From: Halomarina oriensis
GTDB lineage: Archaea; Halobacteriota; Halobacteria; Halobacteriales; Haloarculaceae
Reading direction: 5' to 3'
NCBI RefSeq assembly: GCF_009791395.1
Contig: NZ_WSZK01000017.1
Location: 62,001-126,000, forward strand
DNA: 64,000 bases
Both the position numbers and the translations under genes were made by a program. Positions 55,862-64,000 of this stretch are shown piece after piece. The notes beneath the pieces were generated by a model that was not told the origin of the DNA, did not search any database, and worked only from the letters and a program-made list of their open reading frames with translations. The first letter of the stretch is position 1, and the number at the start of each line of letters is the position of its first letter.

Positions 55862-57529
55862 TCACTCGTAGGCCCGAAGCTCCTCGTCGACGCCGGCGAC
55901 GACCACCGCGTCCCCCGGTGAGATGTGGGTTCCGGGGTCGGTGTGGAGTCGCCCGTCGCGCTGGACGCCGACGAGTACCGACCCCGGTTCCGAGCGCTCG
56001 CCGGCCTCGCCGAGCGTCCGTCCGTCGAAGCGCTCCCCGTCGACCCGGAGGAACCGAACCTGCCCGACCGGGTGGAGGACGGCGTCGTCGTGGACGGCCG
56101 TCGCCAGTGCCCGAGCGGTCGTGCGCTGCTCGGAGAGCGCGTAGTCCGCACCCGCGTCGAACGCCTTCGGCACGCTCTCGGCGTCGGTGACGCGGACGAG
56201 CAGTTCCAGTTCCTCCGTCATCGACCGGGCGAGCGCCGTCGCCAGCAACGCGGTGTCGTCGTCGTCCACGGCGACGAGCAGCGTGCTCGCGTCCTCGATA
56301 CCCGCCTCCGCGAGCGTCTCTCGGTCGGCCACGTCGCCCGTCACGTCCGGGTCCGTCCCGTCGTCGACGTCTACGGTCGTCCTCGACACGTCGTCGGGGA
56401 TGCTGTCGAGGGCGGTTCGACCGGCCTCCCCGAGGCCGGCGACGACGACGTCCGTGTGGCGTCGTGGCGACCGGACGCCCGACACCGTCGCCGGCATCCC
56501 GTCGAACCCGTCGCGCGGACCGACGACGACGAGCACGGTGTCGGGCGTCAGACGGGTGTCGGGGGCCGGAGGGAGTCGGAGTTCGCCGTCGACCCAGGCG
56601 GCGACGACGGTGAGTCGCTCGGCCGCAGCGGCGACCGTCTCGCCGACCGTCGCTCCGTCGAGCGACCGGCCTCGGCGGACGACGAGTTCGCGCACCACCG
56701 CCTCCTCGCCGAGGGCGTCGCCGGCCCCGGGGTCGACCGCCGTCGCCTTCTCGGCCAGCCGACGGCCGATGAGCGCGGACGGACAGACCACGCGGTCGAC
56801 GCCGAGTCGTTCGAGGGCGTCGCCACGGTCCGGTGTCTCCGTGAGACAGAGCAGCGGGACGTCCTCGTTGCGCTGGCGGACGGTCAGCGCGACGCTCGCG
56901 TTGCGGTCCCGAGCGTCGGTGACGACCAGCGCGGCGTCGGCGACGGAGGCTCGTTCGAGGGTCTCGGTGTCCGTCGGGTCGCCGTCGATGACCTGGTAGT
57001 CCCGGTTCGACAGCGCGACGGCCTCCTCCTTGTCCGAGTCGACGAGGACGTACGGTATCTCGGTCGCTTCGAGTTCGTCGAGCAGCACGTCTTTCCCCCG
57101 GCCGTACTCACAGACCACGACGTGGTCGTCCTTGCTCGTCAGTCGCTCGTCGAGGACGACCGGCGCACGCTCGAACAGCGGGATGATGAGGATACGAAGG
57201 GTGATCAGGCCGATGACGACGCCCGATATCTGGAACCAGATGACCAGCAGGTTCATCCACGGGGTACTCCACGGCGCGTCCGCGCCGAACCCCGTCGTCG
57301 TCATCGTCTCGACGACGGTCTGGAGCGACCGGAAGAACGAGTGATCGTCGCCCTCCAGCGTGCGCATCCCGACGTTGTAGACGGCGGCGTACAGCAGGAG
57401 GACGGCGACGAGGCCGAGACCGAACTTCACCACCTTCCGTTGTCGCCCCGTGAGGTCGGCGAGGGACTCTATCGACCGGAGCTGTCGGAGCTGCTGTTCA
57501 AGAGGCCCCTTCGGACGCCCCGAACTCAT
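55862..57529 (-). CDS. Two-helix potassium channel with tandem RCK modules
   Basis: 555 residues. An N-terminal helix (GLGLVAVLLLYAAVYNVGMR), a pore loop VVETMTTTGFGADAPWSTPW and a second helix (LLVIWFQISGVVIGLITLRI) form an ion channel like MthK. The filter reads TTTGFGAD rather than TVGYGD. Two RCK modules follow: VVVCEYGRGKDVLLDELEAT with a C-terminal TrkA-C part (about 265-330), and VVVAGLGEAGRTALDSIPDD with a second TrkA-C (VRFLRVDGERFDGRTLGEAG). It is regulated by ligand or nucleotide, and should carry potassium, perhaps with relaxed selectivity. Convergent with trkH copy 2. Confidence 0.9.
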   Translation of the reverse strand: MSSGRPKGPLEQQLRQLRSIESLADLTGRQRKVVKFGLGLVAVLLLYAAVYNVGMRTLEGDDHSFFRSLQTVVETMTTTGFGADAPWSTPWMNLLVIWFQISGVVIGLITLRILIIPLFERAPVVLDERLTSKDDHVVVCEYGRGKDVLLDELEATEIPYVLVDSDKEEAVALSNRDYQVIDGDPTDTETLERASVADAALVVTDARDRNASVALTVRQRNEDVPLLCLTETPDRGDALERLGVDRVVCPSALIGRRLAEKATAVDPGAGDALGEEAVVRELVVRRGRSLDGATVGETVAAAAERLTVVAAWVDGELRLPPAPDTRLTPDTVLVVVGPRDGFDGMPATVSGVRSPRRHTDVVVAGLGEAGRTALDSIPDDVSRTTVDVDDGTDPDVTGDVADRETLAEAGIEDASTLLVAVDDDDTALLATALARSMTEELELLVRVTDAESVPKAFDAGADYALSEQRTTARALATAVHDDAVLHPVGQVRFLRVDGERFDGRTLGEAGERSEPGSVLVGVQRDGRLHTDPGTHISPGDAVVVAGVDEELRAYE

Positions 57530-57747
57530 CGCCCGGTCGGGGCGCTACGGCGGCCGGTTCGACCGTCTCTCCGCGAGCGACCGTTGGGGGCGAGTGGCGA
57601 CACTGACGACCATCGAGTCGGAGCGTTCATCGCTTGTGTGTCGAACCCGGAGGAGCGACGTAGTTCTGTCGCCGGCACACCGGTCGTCCGGTCCCGGTCG
57701 TCCAGACAGGCACCAGCCATAACCGGGAGGCTATCGACCGGGGGTGT
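57530..57747. other. Non-coding gap before a 43-codon membrane gene
   Basis: 218 bases. It holds the promoter of the leftward channel gene and of the small rightward gene. I saw no repeated elements or open frames with coding character. Confidence 0.35.
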
Positions 57748-57879
57748 ATGGTCAAGACCTCGACCGGTATCATCCTCGCGGGTGTCGTCTTCCTGTTCAT
57801 CCCGATTCCGCCCATCGCCACCATCATCGGCATCGTCCTCATCCTCGCCGGTGTCGGCTATCGGAGCTTCGTCGAGTAG
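57748..57879 (+). CDS. 43-residue hydrophobic membrane peptide
   Basis: VKTSTGIILAGVVFLFIPIP and IATIIGIVLILAGVGYRSF, two short hydrophobic stretches divided by a Pro-rich turn. Codons use G/C at the third position as in the neighbours, which supports a real small protein. Many haloarchaea have such small two-helix peptides; no role is known. Confidence 0.7.
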   Translation: MVKTSTGIILAGVVFLFIPIPPIATIIGIVLILAGVGYRSFVE

Positions 57880-57941
57880 CGGGACGGAGGCACTCTCCAC
57901 CCCCCGGCAGGCGTTTTTCTCGCCGGGCGAACGCATCACAC

Positions 57942-58316
57942 GTGCTCCCGCTCGCCGAACGCTCACAGCGTGACGAAGCGTTCTGGGTCGGTCTCGCCCT
58001 CTTCCTCGCGGGGTCGGAACTCGCTTCTGGAGCGCCACTCGACACGGTGCCGCCGACGAACCAGTTCGGTCTCGCACTCCTCACGCTCGGTGGTCTCTTC
58101 CTCGTGGTTCGAACCGCCGTCGCGGTGGGCCGAATCCTGCGCACGACGGTCGTAGCGGGTCGCTTCGGCTACACGGAGACTGTCGAAGGGGCCGCAGACT
58201 CGGCTGCCCCGGACCCCCCCGACGACGAGCACTCGACGCTCACCGAGTCGCTCCTCACTCGGCGTCGAGCGTCGCCCACCCGAAGGGCACGCCGAAGTCG
58301 TCACACCAGATGCTGA
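57942..58316 (+). CDS. Small two-helix membrane protein
   Basis: 124 residues. VLPLAERSQRDEAFWVGLAL, then helix one, a polar loop (LASGAPLDTVPPTNQF), a second helix (GLALLTLGGLFLVVRTAVAV) and a soluble tail. The GTG start is supported by a T-rich promoter element (57914-57919) 23-28 bases upstream, at leaderless spacing. The last 20 codons turn basic (RRRASPTRRARRSRH) and run 62 bases into the convergent DM13 gene, so the real end may lie earlier. Confidence 0.6.
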   Translation: MLPLAERSQRDEAFWVGLALFLAGSELASGAPLDTVPPTNQFGLALLTLGGLFLVVRTAVAVGRILRTTVVAGRFGYTETVEGAADSAAPDPPDDEHSTLTESLLTRRRASPTRRARRSRHTRC

Positions 58317-58752
58317 CGCCCCGATACTGCGTCGGGTCGACGCCGGCGGGGAGTTCCTGACGGAACGTCCCCTCCTTCGTCGACTCGCCACCGTCCGCAC
58401 CACCGTCGACGAGTACCTTCACCCCCGCAGCCACCTGCTCACGCGTCGATGGGTCTCCTTGGGGTGTCAGGTAGAGGAACACGTCCGGTCCCTGCGTCTG
58501 GGTGTAGTTCTCGAAGTAGAGGTAGTGGGTGTCACCCTCTCGAACGAGCGAGACGGTTCCGGATACCTCGTGGGCGGCGTCGGCCCCCTCGAACGTCCCG
58601 GTCGCCAGCGTCACCGCACCGGGACCGGGACCTGCTTCCGCGACGGTCGTGGACCGCTCGGGGGCGAACATCTCGACGAGCGTCGGACCGACGGCGAGCG
58701 CGAGGACGGCCGCTCCCACGACGACGAGCACTACGAACGAACGACGATTCAT
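58255..58752 (-). CDS. DM13 domain protein, membrane-anchored
   Basis: 165 residues. The N-terminal segment (RRSFVVLVVVGAAVLALAVG) is a signal anchor. The DM13 domain (about 50-165) shows ATGTFEGADAAHEVSGTVSL, THYLYFENYTQTQGPDVFLY with the conserved acidic pattern, and GVSIWCDDFGVPFGWATLDA with the single conserved Cys. DM13 is thought to be a redox or electron-transfer related extracellular module. In the cell it should face outward. It precedes trkH copy 3 on the same strand, divided by 87 bases downstream. Confidence 0.87.
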   Translation of the reverse strand: MNRRSFVVLVVVGAAVLALAVGPTLVEMFAPERSTTVAEAGPGPGAVTLATGTFEGADAAHEVSGTVSLVREGDTHYLYFENYTQTQGPDVFLYLTPQGDPSTREQVAAGVKVLVDGGADGGESTKEGTFRQELPAGVDPTQYRGVSIWCDDFGVPFGWATLDAE

Positions 58753-58839
58753 ACCAGTGGAGAGGCGACACTGGGGGATGACCGTTTTCTAGAATCGAAC
58801 AGAAGTCCGACGAAGCTGGGACCGAACTGCCACGGCGTC

Positions 58840-60399
58840 CTATCGTCGCCAGTACGACGGCGTCAGGATGACGAGCACGGAGAGGATTTCGAGGCGGCCG
58901 ATCCACATCAGGAACACCATGTAGAGTTTCGAGGCGTCCGAGAACGGGAGGAAACTGTTCATCGGGCCGACGACACCGACACCGGGACCGACGTTGCCGA
59001 GCGTGGCGATGGCCGCGCTGATGGCCTCCAGTGCCGTCAGGTCGAGGCCCGGCGTCCGGAAGCTATCGAGGTAGAGCAGGACGGTCGAGGCCGCGAACAG
59101 CGTCACGAAGACGAGGACGAACACGAAGATGCTCCGGATGGTGTCGTCCTCTGCGACCCGCCCGCCGTACCGGACGGGCTTGACCGCCTCGGGGTGGACC
59201 GTCGTGAACAGTTCGTGGGTCATCGCCCGCCGGACGACCGCCCAGCGGACGATCTTGATGGACCCGGCGGCCGACCCCGCGGACCCGCCGAGGAACATGG
59301 CTATCAGGAGCACGACCTGTGTGGACTCTCCCCAGGTGTTGAAGTCCATGCTCGCGTAGCCCGTCGTCGTCACCACGGCGGCGGTCTGGAAGGCCGCCTG
59401 CCGGAGTGCGGGTTCGAGGTTCCCCGGAATCGTCGCCACGTTCTCGGGGACGCCCGCGAGGCCGAGGCCGCTGAACAGCAACCCCGCCAGCAGTGTCCCG
59501 ACCGCGGTCATGGCGAACAGGTACGACCGGAACTCGACGTTCTCGACGAGTCGGTTCGGCTGGCCGCGGAGGACGTACCAGAACAGCGCGAAGTTGGTCC
59601 CGGCGACGACCATGAACACGACGATGGCCCACTGGATGGCCGGTGAGAACGCCTCGACGCTCCTGGCTTCCGGCGAGAACCCGCCGGTCGGCATCGTCGT
59701 GAGTGCGTGCGCGACGGCGTTGTAGAACGTCATCTCGTCGGCGAGACCGACCACCTGGAGCGTGTAGAAGACGAGCGCCGCGAGCACCGTGAAGCCGATG
59801 TAGATGCCCCACAGCGCACGGGCGGTGTCCTGAATCCGTGGCGTGAGCTTCTCGATGGACAGCCCCGGCGACTCTTCGCTGATGACCTGTGCGCCCCCCA
59901 CCGAGAGTTCGGGGAGGATGGCGACCATCAGGACGAGGATACCCATCCCGCCGAGCCACTGGGTGAGCTGTCGCCACATCAGGATGGCTCTGGAGTGGGT
60001 GTCGAACGAGATGTCGCCGAGGACGGTCGACCCCGTCGTCGTGAAACCGCTCATCGACTCGAACAGCGCGTTCACCGGGTCCGCGACGGTGCCCTGTCCG
60101 GCGACGAGGTACGGGATGGTCCCGACGAGGGGGACGACCAGCCAGGTGAGGCTGACCAGCAGGAACGCCTCGCGGTGGCCCAGGTCCGGGTCCGGGTCCA
60201 GCCGTTCGAGTCCGAACCCCAGACCGAGCATCACGGCGATGGCCACGAGGAACGGGACCGGGTCCTCGTCGTAGTAGGCCGCGACCACCAGCGGCAACAG
60301 CGGCGTCACCGAGAGATACTTCAGGATACGACCGAGGAAACCCAGACTCGTCCGGTAGTCGACGACGGTCCGGAACCTGGACACACCGTTACGCCCCAT
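58840..60399 (-). CDS. trkH: TrkH family potassium uptake protein, copy 3
   Basis: 519 residues. Four pore loops: ESMSGFTTTGSTVLGDI, ALTTMPTGGFSPEARSV, AVVTTTGYASMDFNTWG and AIATLGNVGPGVGVVGP. The Gly-Ser segment FLGGSAGSAAGSIKIVRWAV and the C-terminal IGRLEILSVLVILTPSYWRR are conserved. It lies on the minus strand without a trkA gene beside it, so it must share the single trkA seen here or a subunit elsewhere. Confidence 0.95.
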   Translation of the reverse strand: MGRNGVSRFRTVVDYRTSLGFLGRILKYLSVTPLLPLVVAAYYDEDPVPFLVAIAVMLGLGFGLERLDPDPDLGHREAFLLVSLTWLVVPLVGTIPYLVAGQGTVADPVNALFESMSGFTTTGSTVLGDISFDTHSRAILMWRQLTQWLGGMGILVLMVAILPELSVGGAQVISEESPGLSIEKLTPRIQDTARALWGIYIGFTVLAALVFYTLQVVGLADEMTFYNAVAHALTTMPTGGFSPEARSVEAFSPAIQWAIVVFMVVAGTNFALFWYVLRGQPNRLVENVEFRSYLFAMTAVGTLLAGLLFSGLGLAGVPENVATIPGNLEPALRQAAFQTAAVVTTTGYASMDFNTWGESTQVVLLIAMFLGGSAGSAAGSIKIVRWAVVRRAMTHELFTTVHPEAVKPVRYGGRVAEDDTIRSIFVFVLVFVTLFAASTVLLYLDSFRTPGLDLTALEAISAAIATLGNVGPGVGVVGPMNSFLPFSDASKLYMVFLMWIGRLEILSVLVILTPSYWRR

Positions 60400-60531
60400 C
60401 GAGGGCCTCCCCGACCGGCCGGTGTGTTCTGTCGGGTCGCAGTCCGCCCGACGAGTCGCGTCTCATTGTCGAGACGGACGTGGAGTCCGCACAAAAGCAC
60501 GGGGATATCGGACGGTGACGGCGGAGTCCGG

Positions 60532-60897
60532 CTACTCGGTCACGCGCAACTCGTAGTCCTCGCTCGCGCCGAACACCTCGCGGAACACCGATTCGAGGAA
60601 GTCACCGAGGTGCTTCGCGTCGGCGATAGCCGAGAGGACGACGGTCCCCTCGGGGGCCTTCCGCGTCTCCGGCTGTTTCACCTTGAACACGGGATACTCG
60701 GCCAGTAGCGCGTCGAGTCGCTCGCGTTCGTCGGACGAACAGTCCAGCACCACCGTCCGGTCGTCGTAGCGCAGTCGGCCCGCGGAGGTGGCGAAGCCCA
60801 CGCCCTCGTCGCCGTCGCTCGTGCCGGTCCGTTGTGCCGTGACGGTCCGGACGAACAGGACGAGGCGGTCGTGGGGCGTCGTCGCGGTGTCGCTCAC
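60532..60897 (-). CDS. Conserved haloarchaeal protein of unknown function
   Basis: 121 residues, soluble. TPHDRLVLFVRTVTAQRTGT, FATSAGRLRYDDRTVVLDCS, LDALLAEYPVFKVKQPETRK and APEGTVVLSAIADAKHLGDF suggest one alpha/beta domain. The composition and a run of motifs suggest a widely kept haloarchaeal gene. I cannot name a function. Confidence 0.72.
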   Translation of the reverse strand: MSDTATTPHDRLVLFVRTVTAQRTGTSDGDEGVGFATSAGRLRYDDRTVVLDCSSDERERLDALLAEYPVFKVKQPETRKAPEGTVVLSAIADAKHLGDFLESVFREVFGASEDYELRVTE

Positions 60898-61048
60898 GTG
60901 TCCACCCGTTTCGCTCCCTGGGTGTTAAGCCGTTCGTGGCTCGACGCTCCCCCCGATGCCAGCCACACACGGTCGCCCGTCCCTACGCGAGGGCCGGGAG
61001 GCGGGGCACGCACGACACCGGACCCGAGTCGGGGAGCGGCCGTGGCGC

Positions 61049-61318
61049 TCACGCCAGTGCCGCCTCCAGTACGAGGACGAGTACCGCGACGCCCGCACAG
61101 ACCAGTAGCGCGACCGACCCGACCGTCGGTTCGGTGGGACCGCCGGGGTCCTCGGCGACGAACAGTTTGTAGGTCCCGGAGACCACCGTCGCGGCTCCCA
61201 TCGCCGTCAGCAGGACGCCGGTCGCCGTCGTGGGAAGCCCCGCCGAGGGGTTCCCGAGGAGACAGATGACGAACCCGACGACGGTGAAACCGAGCCAGTA
61301 GAGCCGCTGGAACTCCAT
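61049..61318 (-). CDS. Small three-helix membrane protein
   Basis: 89 residues: FQRLYWLGFTVVGFVICLLG, PTTATGVLLTAMGAATVVSG and VGSVALLVCAGVAVLVLVLE are the three helices, with the acidic loop AEDPGGPTEPT between the second and third. Function unknown. Confidence 0.68.
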   Translation of the reverse strand: MEFQRLYWLGFTVVGFVICLLGNPSAGLPTTATGVLLTAMGAATVVSGTYKLFVAEDPGGPTEPTVGSVALLVCAGVAVLVLVLEAALA

Positions 61319-61385
61319 ACGTCAGTTCGCCACTACACCGTGATAGTTCTTGACTCCGGGCGGGTCCGGTGCCGACTCGTGCCCG

Positions 61386-62033
61386 TCACTCGCGGCCGGG
61401 CACCCGTGCGAGCGACTGAATCCAGTGGTCGTCGTCGACGCTCGTCTCGACGCGCTCGAACCCGGCCGACGCCACGAGCGAGCGGAACTCGTCCTCGCCG
61501 TAGAGCGTGAACCGTCGCTCGTCGTCGGCCTCGTAGGGACTGGCCTCGGTGTCGCGCTCACCCTCGCCGCGCTGGACCGCACAGAACAGCACCCCACCGG
61601 GTCGGAGGACGCGCCGGAAGCCGGCCAGCGTCTCGGCGGCGTCCTCGCGGGGGACGTGCAGGAAGGAGGCACAGACCCAGAGCCCGTCGAAGACTCTCGA
61701 CGCGAAGCCCAGCGTCCGCATGTCCATCCGGACGCGGGCGGCGTTCGGGGCGACCTCGCCGGCCTGGTCGAGGAACGCCGGCGTGAGGTCGACGGCGGTC
61801 ACGTCGTGTCCGCGGTCGGCGAACGTCGCGGCCTCCCAGCCGGGGCCACAACCCACGTCCAGTACGCGAGCGGGCCGGTCGGTCGTGAGCGGCCCGGACT
61901 CGCGGGCGTCGGCCAGCGCCCGGTCGAACCGCTCGACCGACTCGGCGACGACGCTCCGGTCGTCGTGGCGCTCGCGGTACTCCGGGGCGAGACCCTCGTA
62001 GGCGGCGAGCGTGCGGGAGACGGGGTCGTCCAT
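61386..62033 (-). CDS. Class I SAM-dependent methyltransferase
   Basis: 215 residues. VLDVGCGPGWEAATFADRGH (motif I) and VTAVDLTPAFLD (acidic residue that binds the SAM ribose) define it, with MDMRTLGFASRVFDGLWVCA and LHVPREDAAETLAGFRRVLR, RPGGVLFCAVQRGEGERDTE in the order of small-molecule methyltransferases (UbiE/Tam-like). The substrate is not known. Divergent from adk across 58 bases. Confidence 0.9.
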   Translation of the reverse strand: MDDPVSRTLAAYEGLAPEYRERHDDRSVVAESVERFDRALADARESGPLTTDRPARVLDVGCGPGWEAATFADRGHDVTAVDLTPAFLDQAGEVAPNAARVRMDMRTLGFASRVFDGLWVCASFLHVPREDAAETLAGFRRVLRPGGVLFCAVQRGEGERDTEASPYEADDERRFTLYGEDEFRSLVASAGFERVETSVDDDHWIQSLARVPGRE

Positions 62034-62062
62034 GCTGGTGAGTCGTGACGGTTCCTACAAGC

Positions 62063-62070
62063 CTTTTAGG
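62063..62070 (+). promoter_or_regulatory. TATA element for adk
   Basis: CTTTTAGG lies 22-29 bases upstream of the ATG at 62092. The spacing indicates a leaderless message. Confidence 0.55.
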
Positions 62071-62091
62071 GAGGCCGATGTGGGACCGCGT

Positions 62092-62721
62092 ATGAGCAAC
62101 CCACGAATCCTGCTGATCGGGCCGCCCGGTGCGGGCAAGGGTACGCAGAGCAAGCGCATCGTCGAGACGTACGGCGTCGAACACATCACGACGGGCGACG
62201 CCCTGCGGGCGAACAAGGACATGGAGACCGACTACGGCAAGCCCCGCGAGTACATGGACAAGGGCGAACTCGTCCCGGACCCGGTGGTCAACGAGATCGT
62301 CGTCGCGGCGCTCGAAGACGCCGACGGGTTCGTCCTCGACGGCTACCCGCGCAACATGTCGCAGGCGGAGTACCTCGACGAGCAGACGGACCTCGACATC
62401 GTCGCGTTGCTGGACGTGGGTCGTGAGGAACTCGTGACGCGCCTGACCGGCCGGCGGGTCGACCCCGAGACGGGCGAGAACTACCACGTCGAGTACGACA
62501 TGCCCGCCGAAGAGGAGATTCGGGACCGTCTCGAACAGCGCGACGACGACACCGAGGAGGTCGTGAAAGACCGTCTCGACGTCTACGACGAGAACACGAA
62601 GCCGCTCATCGAGTTCTACGAGGACCGTGGCCTACTGGCCCGTCTCGACGGCGAACAGGCTCCCGACGACGTCTGGCACGACCTGCGCCTCGCCATCGAG
62701 GACGCACAGACCGACACCTGA
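62092..62721 (+). CDS. adk: Adenylate kinase
   Basis: 209 residues. Phosphate transfer between ATP, ADP and AMP. ILLIGPPGAGKGTQSKRIVE (P-loop), HITTGDALRANKDMETDYGK and MDKGELVPDPVVNEIV (AMP site), GFVLDGYPRNMSQAEYLDEQ, LTGRRVDPETGENYHVEYDM (LID) and RLEQRDDDTEEVVKDRLDVY are seen. The LID has no zinc cysteines. In many archaea adk follows secY directly; here it is 20 kb away. Confidence 0.97.
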   Translation: MSNPRILLIGPPGAGKGTQSKRIVETYGVEHITTGDALRANKDMETDYGKPREYMDKGELVPDPVVNEIVVAALEDADGFVLDGYPRNMSQAEYLDEQTDLDIVALLDVGREELVTRLTGRRVDPETGENYHVEYDMPAEEEIRDRLEQRDDDTEEVVKDRLDVYDENTKPLIEFYEDRGLLARLDGEQAPDDVWHDLRLAIEDAQTDT

Positions 62722-62818
62722 GTCGGTCGGTGACCCCGCCGAGGAGCGCTCTCGGCCGACCCCGTCCGACGCGGCCACGTCACAGGGTTGATAACGACGC
62801 TGTTCCTATCTCCGGCAA

Positions 62819-63727
62819 ATGGCACGTGTTGCGCAGAAGGTCAGGGACCTCACGAGCGAGGACCCCGGCATGCGTCACGCACTCGAAGTCGTCCTCGACC
62901 GGTCTCGGTCGAACGGCGGCAGCGTCGAGTGGGGCGACGTGGACGACGAACTGTCGAGCGGTCAGTGGGGCCGACTCATCGAGAAGGGCATCCTCAAGAG
63001 CGGCGACGGCGACGGGTTCCGGGTCCGTGACCCCGACGGCGTCGAGCAGGTGCTCGACGGCGACGACGGGTCGTCGACCGGTCCGAGCACGTCGGCGAGT
63101 ACCGACGACGACGAGGACACCGGCTGGACGACCTACGACAAACTCGCCGGTCTCGCCGCGCTCGGACTGTTCGCCGGCTATCAGGTCGGTCCGGTCCGTG
63201 ACCTCGTCGGCGGCACGCTCGACACCGTGTTGGGGCCGCTCCAGGAGATGCTCCCCTTCTACGCGGTCATCCTCCTGCTGGCGATGGTGACGGGCCTGTA
63301 CTCGACGCTCCTCCAGGCGAACCTGATGGACACCGACAAGATGGGCGAGTACCAGTCGCGCATGCAGGAGATTCAGGACCGGTACAAGGACGCCAAGGAA
63401 CGCGGCGACGACGACGCCGTCGACCGTATCAACGAGGAGCGCATGGAGGCGATGGGCGACCAGATGGGCATGATGAAGATGCAGTTCCGCCCGATGGTCT
63501 GGATCATGCTCATCACCATCCCCGTCTTCCTCTGGCTCTACTGGGAGGTGCTGACCCAGACCGCGGAACTGGGGAGCGTCACGATGCCGCTCATCGGCCA
63601 GACCGCGTGGCCGGACGGCGCGTTCGTCTTCCCGGCGTGGATCCTCTGGTACTTCGTCTGTTCGATGGGGTTCACCCAGATCCTCCGGAAAGCCCTCGAC
63701 ATCAACACGTCGCCGTCGCCGTCGTAG
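62819..63727 (+). CDS. DUF106 membrane protein (Oxa1/EMC3 superfamily)
   Basis: 302 residues. A soluble N-terminal winged-helix-like part (about 1-90: LTSEDPGMRHALEVVLDRSR, SGQWGRLIEKGILKSGDGDG), then three membrane segments (LPFYAVILLLAMVTGLYSTL, MVWIMLITIPVFLWLYWEVL, AFVFPAWILWYFVCSMGFTQ) with a coiled-coil arm between the first two (MGEYQSRMQEIQDRYKDAKE, RINEERMEAMGDQMGMMKMQ). Related proteins insert membrane proteins. It lies between adk and cmk as is usual. Confidence 0.93.
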   Translation: MARVAQKVRDLTSEDPGMRHALEVVLDRSRSNGGSVEWGDVDDELSSGQWGRLIEKGILKSGDGDGFRVRDPDGVEQVLDGDDGSSTGPSTSASTDDDEDTGWTTYDKLAGLAALGLFAGYQVGPVRDLVGGTLDTVLGPLQEMLPFYAVILLLAMVTGLYSTLLQANLMDTDKMGEYQSRMQEIQDRYKDAKERGDDDAVDRINEERMEAMGDQMGMMKMQFRPMVWIMLITIPVFLWLYWEVLTQTAELGSVTMPLIGQTAWPDGAFVFPAWILWYFVCSMGFTQILRKALDINTSPSPS

Positions 63728-63796
63728 GGCGTTCGGCCCTCGGCGACTCCCACCGTCCCGCGTCTCCCTCTCACACGGGTCGACGCGGAGGAGAAC

Positions 63797-63805
63797 CGTT
63801 TTATC
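63797..63805 (+). promoter_or_regulatory. TATA element for cmk
   Basis: CGTTTTATC lies 22-30 bases upstream of the ATG at 63827, giving a leaderless start. Confidence 0.5.
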
Positions 63806-63826
63806 ACGCTCGGACAGAGAGGGCAC

Positions 63827-64000
63827 ATGTTGATTACCATCTCCGGACCCGCCGGAGGCGGCAAGTCCACGGCGGCGGCCGCCCTCGCCGAGCACCTCTC
63901 GCACGAACACATCAGCGGTGGCGACATCTTCCGGTCACTGGCCGCCGACCGCGACATGTCCCCGCTGGCGTTCAACAAACTCGCCGAGGAGGACGACCAG
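63827..64000 (+). CDS. cmk: Cytidylate kinase, N-terminal part (3' end outside window)
   Basis: 58 codons are present: [20 protein letters not shown] is the P-loop and [20 protein letters not shown] with the Asp of the nucleoside site follows. The archaeal enzyme phosphorylates CMP and dCMP. The order adk, DUF106 gene, cmk is the usual archaeal one. The frame is open at the window end. Confidence 0.93.
   Translation, partial: MLITISGPAGGGKSTAAAALAEHLSHEHISGGDIFRSLAADRDMSPLAFNKLAEEDDQ

Noticed and set aside
1-64000. CRISPR arrays, insertion sequences, rRNA genes, integrases or proviral genes
   Set aside because: Looked for repeated units with spacers, transposase motifs and terminal repeats, and rRNA core sequences on both strands; none was seen.

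Overview
The window is a stretch of chromosome from a haloarchaeon (class Halobacteria). The evidence is a very GC-rich sequence with G/C-ending codons, strongly acidic proteins, TATA elements about 22-30 bases before start codons (mostly leaderless genes), Tat-type and lipobox signal peptides, HMG-CoA reductase for isoprenoid lipids, and the archaeal order of the ribosomal S10/spc cluster with rnp1, S4e, L32e and L19e. I cannot fix the genus from sequence alone.

Layout. 1-26,300 is housekeeping and small haloarchaeal genes: the end of a surface-type protein, a CDF metal transporter, a HIT protein, methionine aminopeptidase, an isoaspartyl peptidase, isocitrate dehydrogenase, a lipoprotein, a cupin, several small membrane proteins, HMG-CoA reductase, a GNAT acetyltransferase, an FNT channel, an amidohydrolase, a Tat-exported cupredoxin/CHRD protein, the nadA-nadB-nadC operon for NAD synthesis, phosphoglycerate mutase, a thiamine-binding protein, a DUF4349 lipoprotein, a BrkB protein and a phosphoribosyltransferase-HAD fusion. 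26,300-26,980 is non-coding and holds tRNA-Gly(GCC), a strong hairpin directly after it and two tRNA 3'-end fragments. 26,984-42,000 is the ribosomal block: a SPOUT RNA methyltransferase, then rpl3 to rpl15 in 23 tightly packed genes, then secY. 42,000-62,000 separates secY from adk and holds an unaccompanied adenine-type DNA methyltransferase, an AI-2E-type transporter, a polysaccharide deacetylase-like lipoprotein, and a potassium/stress region (amino acid permease-UspA fusion, UspA, trkA, three trkH genes, a channel with two RCK modules, a DM13 protein). 62,092 to the end is adk, a DUF106 membrane protein and the start of cmk.

How it fits together. The ribosomal block supplies translation, and secY and the DUF106 protein (Oxa1/EMC3 superfamily) supply membrane insertion. 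The Trk/RCK region fits a salt-in lifestyle in which the cell keeps molar potassium inside.

The most striking feature is a set of broken reading frames with clean single-base explanations: the HIT protein (one G lost near 1902), a lipoprotein (7-base homopolymer at 7388), a small membrane protein (in-frame TGA at 9884), the phosphoribosyltransferase-HAD fusion (7-base homopolymer at 25,462) and ribosomal protein L29 (one C lost at 32,751). Less certain are two small membrane ORFs (10,546-10,715 and 17,260-17,459) and an N-terminally truncated PrsW fragment between two trkH genes. The L29 case, inside an otherwise perfect ribosomal operon, makes assembly or read error the leading explanation for at least part of the set. 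I saw no CRISPR array, insertion sequence, integrase or rRNA.
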